A stretch of 64,000 nt of DNA, taken from CAZDQL01 sp964507325 (lineage in GTDB: Bacteria; Planctomycetota; UBA1135; GCA-002686595). The translations under genes and the position numbers were made by a program. Shown here piece by piece: positions 62,177-64,000 of this stretch. The stretch covers positions 32,118 to 96,117 of the forward strand of contig CAZDQL010000013.1 in NCBI GenBank assembly GCA_964507325.1. Direction: 5' to 3'. Below the pieces are notes generated by a model. The model saw only the letters and a list, made by a program, of their open reading frames with translations, was not told where the DNA came from and made no database searches. Each line of letters starts with the position of its first letter. The stretch's first letter is position 1.

Positions 62177-64000
62177 ATGCGACGCGGAATCCAGCTCATC
62201 TCGACGTTGAGCCTCACCCTGGCAGCCTGCCACGGGGGGGGCGGAGGCTCCTCTTCCAACGCTCCCAAGGAGCTCTCCTACGGCACGCCCGACGCGGTCT
62301 ACGTCACCAAGGTGCCGATCGAGGAGAACGTCCCCACGGTCAAGGGCGAAGTCAGCTCCTGGTCGATCACGCCGACGCCACCTACCGGCCTCTTCCTCGA
62401 CCCGAAGACGGGAGTCCTCTCCGGAATCCCCGAGGTGGAGATGGAGCGCACGGCCTTCACCGTGTTCGCCAAGGGTCCGGGCGGCCAGACCAAGACCACC
62501 CTGCACCTGTCGATCCTCCTGCCCGCGCGCTTCGCCTACGCGCCCAGCGGCGACGACACGATCGGGATCTACACCGTCGACCCCTGGAGCGGCGACCTGC
62601 GCTTCCACGGCCTGCACCACCACTCCGCCCCGCACTCGGGGCCGGAGCAGATGGCGGTCCACCCCAGCGGCCGTTTCGTCTACGTGCCCAACGCCGGTGA
62701 GGTCCAGTCGGACTCGACCATCACCGCCTACGAGGTCGATGGTGACCAGGGCGGCCTGAGCCTGATCGGCCACGTCCCGATCGGCGAGGGGCCTCACCGC
62801 GTACTCCTGCACCCCGACGGCACCCGGGTCTACGCGACCTCCTTCATGGACCACCTGATCCACACCTATCAGGTGGACGAGGGCAGCGGGGCGCTGACCC
62901 TGCTCGACACGATCCAGACCAACACCGGACCGGAACGCCTGGCGATCGACCCCTCGGGACGCTTCGTCTACGTGGTCCACCGCCCCTCGGCGGACATTCG
63001 CGCCTTCTCGGTCGATCCTGTGACCAAGACGCTGGAGTACGGGGCCGGCGGGTTCAACTACTACAAATTCATCCCCAGCGACGTCCAGGTGAGCCACGAC
63101 GGGAAGCAGGCCTACTTCACGTTCGAGGAGACCGACAACCTGATCTCCTACCGCATCGACCAGACGGACGGTGCCCTGACGATCGGGGACGGTGCCTCCA
63201 CCAGCGGCCGGCCGCGGGCGCTCCTTCTCCACCCGGACAAGGAATTGGCCTACGTGGCCTGCCCCGACACGGCCACGATCGACGTCTTCGCCCTCGATTC
63301 GTCGGCCGATGGGGTGGATCCGGTGATGACCGTCAGCGCCGGCTCTAGCCCCACCGAGTTGGTGTTCGACGAGAGCGGACGTCAGCTCTACGCCCTCAAC
63401 GTCGACTCGAACGACGTCTCGGTCTTCGCGGTGGACCTCGAGACCGGCACTCTGGAAGCCGAGGAACCGGTCCGGACCCGCGCCGCGGCGACGCATCTCG
63501 CGGTGCTGCGCGGAGACCGGCCGGCGCTCCTGCAGGGGGAGTTCGCCTACGCGGTCAACGCGGAATCGGACGACCTCTCGGCCTTCCACATCCACCCGCT
63601 CACGGGGGCGCTCATCCCCGGCGGGGCGAATGCCGCCACGGGGGACGACCCGGGCTGGGTGGTGGTCGATCCGATCGGCCGCTTCCTGTGGGTCGCCAAC
63701 CGGGGGGACGGCACCCTGAGTCAATTCTCGATCGTTCCGGCGACGGGGGAAGTGACCGAGTCCGTTCCGCCTTACGAGCTGGGTGCAACTCCGGGAGGTC
63801 TGGCGGTGTGCCCCTCGGGAGCCTACCTCTTCGCGAGCCTCAACGACTCGAACGAGGTGGTGGCCTTCTCGGTCCACCCGGCTACCGGCGCGCTGACGGA
63901 GACCGACCGGGCTCCTAGCGCGGCGGGTCCCGCCGAGGTGGCCGTCGACCCCACCGGTCAGTTCGTCTACGTCTCGATCCTCGGCACGAGCGCGAACAGC
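62177..64000 (+). CDS. Beta-propeller (lactonase-like) lipoprotein, 3' end outside window
   Basis: ATG 62177 opens a lipoprotein signal (LISTLSLTLAAC with the lipobox LAAC) followed by Gly/Ser. The frame stays open to the right edge, 608 codons. A short Ig-like/putative-Ig domain (PPTGLFLDPKTGVLSGIP) precedes at least ten repeats of the 6-phosphogluconolactonase/YncE type: 'AVHPSGRFVYVPN', 'AIDPSGRFVYVVH', 'VFDESGRQLYALN', 'VVDPIGRFLWVAN' with 'ITAYEVDG...GGLSLIG'. More than seven blades suggests two propellers. An enzymatic lactonase role is possible but surface binding is more likely. An inverted repeat TTCAGG-N9-CCTGAA lies at 62131-62151 upstream. Confidence 0.88.
   Translation, partial: MRRGIQLISTLSLTLAACHGGGGGSSSNAPKELSYGTPDAVYVTKVPIEENVPTVKGEVSSWSITPTPPTGLFLDPKTGVLSGIPEVEMERTAFTVFAKGPGGQTKTTLHLSILLPARFAYAPSGDDTIGIYTVDPWSGDLRFHGLHHHSAPHSGPEQMAVHPSGRFVYVPNAGEVQSDSTITAYEVDGDQGGLSLIGHVPIGEGPHRVLLHPDGTRVYATSFMDHLIHTYQVDEGSGALTLLDTIQTNTGPERLAIDPSGRFVYVVHRPSADIRAFSVDPVTKTLEYGAGGFNYYKFIPSDVQVSHDGKQAYFTFEETDNLISYRIDQTDGALTIGDGASTSGRPRALLLHPDKELAYVACPDTATIDVFALDSSADGVDPVMTVSAGSSPTELVFDESGRQLYALNVDSNDVSVFAVDLETGTLEAEEPVRTRAAATHLAVLRGDRPALLQGEFAYAVNAESDDLSAFHIHPLTGALIPGGANAATGDDPGWVVVDPIGRFLWVANRGDGTLSQFSIVPATGEVTESVPPYELGATPGGLAVCPSGAYLFASLNDSNEVVAFSVHPATGALTETDRAPSAAGPAEVAVDPTGQFVYVSILGTSANS

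Overview
The window is a strongly GC-rich stretch of bacterial chromosome with tightly packed genes: no gap exceeds about 300 bases, several genes overlap by GTGA start/stop codons, and convergent pairs meet within a few bases. The cell is Gram-negative: there are lipobox lipoproteins, lgt, a WaaP/Kdo-kinase-like protein, a UDP-galactopyranose-mutase-like enzyme and type IV prepilin-like proteins. The mix of proteins is most like Planctomycetota, probably a Poly30/Saltatorellus-type lineage: the tail of a Bat/DUF58-like cluster with an alpha-toroid (squalene-cyclase fold) protein, FG-GAP and beta-propeller lipoproteins, an ECF sigma factor fused to an ectodomain, and a protease with a Cys-containing C-terminal module I recall from that group. 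The assignment rests on memory of protein families, not on a search. I see no tRNA, rRNA, CRISPR array, prophage or intact insertion sequence.

Layout. 1-3.9 kb: a co-directional cluster cut by the left edge (coiled-coil protein, two small proteins, toroid protein). 4.1-9.0 kb: FG-GAP lipoprotein, then minus-strand TPR lipoprotein, ychF, a coiled-coil protein and a phosphatase. 9.1-16.2 kb: B12-binding radical SAM protein, secreted protein, and a pilV-pilW-pilX-like operon with a candidate sigma-70 promoter. 16.3-25.3 kb: a long minus-strand series: sigma-54 activator-like protein, a 221-bp inverted-repeat element, HEAT/TPR protein, RlmI-type methyltransferase, then thiS-thiG-CPBP protease-gamma carbonic anhydrase-larE-zinc ribbon. 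25.6-33.6 kb: nusA-infB-rbfA followed by a giant kinase/ATPase/TPR protein where truB is often found. 33.6-40.4 kb (minus): phosphodiesterase, small protein, DAACS transporter carrying a PDZ-like insert, KptA-like protein with a repetitive tail, WaaP-like kinase. 40.5-49.1 kb: regulatory-fold protein, MATE exporter, trans-sulfuration enzyme, FabZ-like dehydratase, Asp-box protein, large secreted protein. 49.2-53.4 kb: a Pus10 homologue divergent from lgt, an RNase HII-like protein and a UGM-like flavoenzyme. 53.4-64 kb: ECF sigma/ectodomain fusion, hemerythrin-PAS protein, secreted serine protease, DinB protein, MBL hydrolase, phosphohistidine phosphatase and a beta-propeller lipoprotein cut by the right edge.

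How the genes fit together. Three blocks concern translation and RNA (nusA-infB-rbfA, Pus10, KptA-like). One concerns sulfur carrier chemistry (ThiS/ThiG and LarE). Much of the rest is cell envelope or secreted. The most unusual item is a compact, apparently complete Pus10 (an archaeal/eukaryotic tRNA pseudouridine synthase) in a bacterial gene neighbourhood, with truB absent from the rbfA locus. Next are the KptA-like protein with an altered NAD-binding motif and repeat tail, the PDZ-like insert in a DAACS transporter, the sigma factor-ectodomain fusion, and the short inverted-repeat element family.
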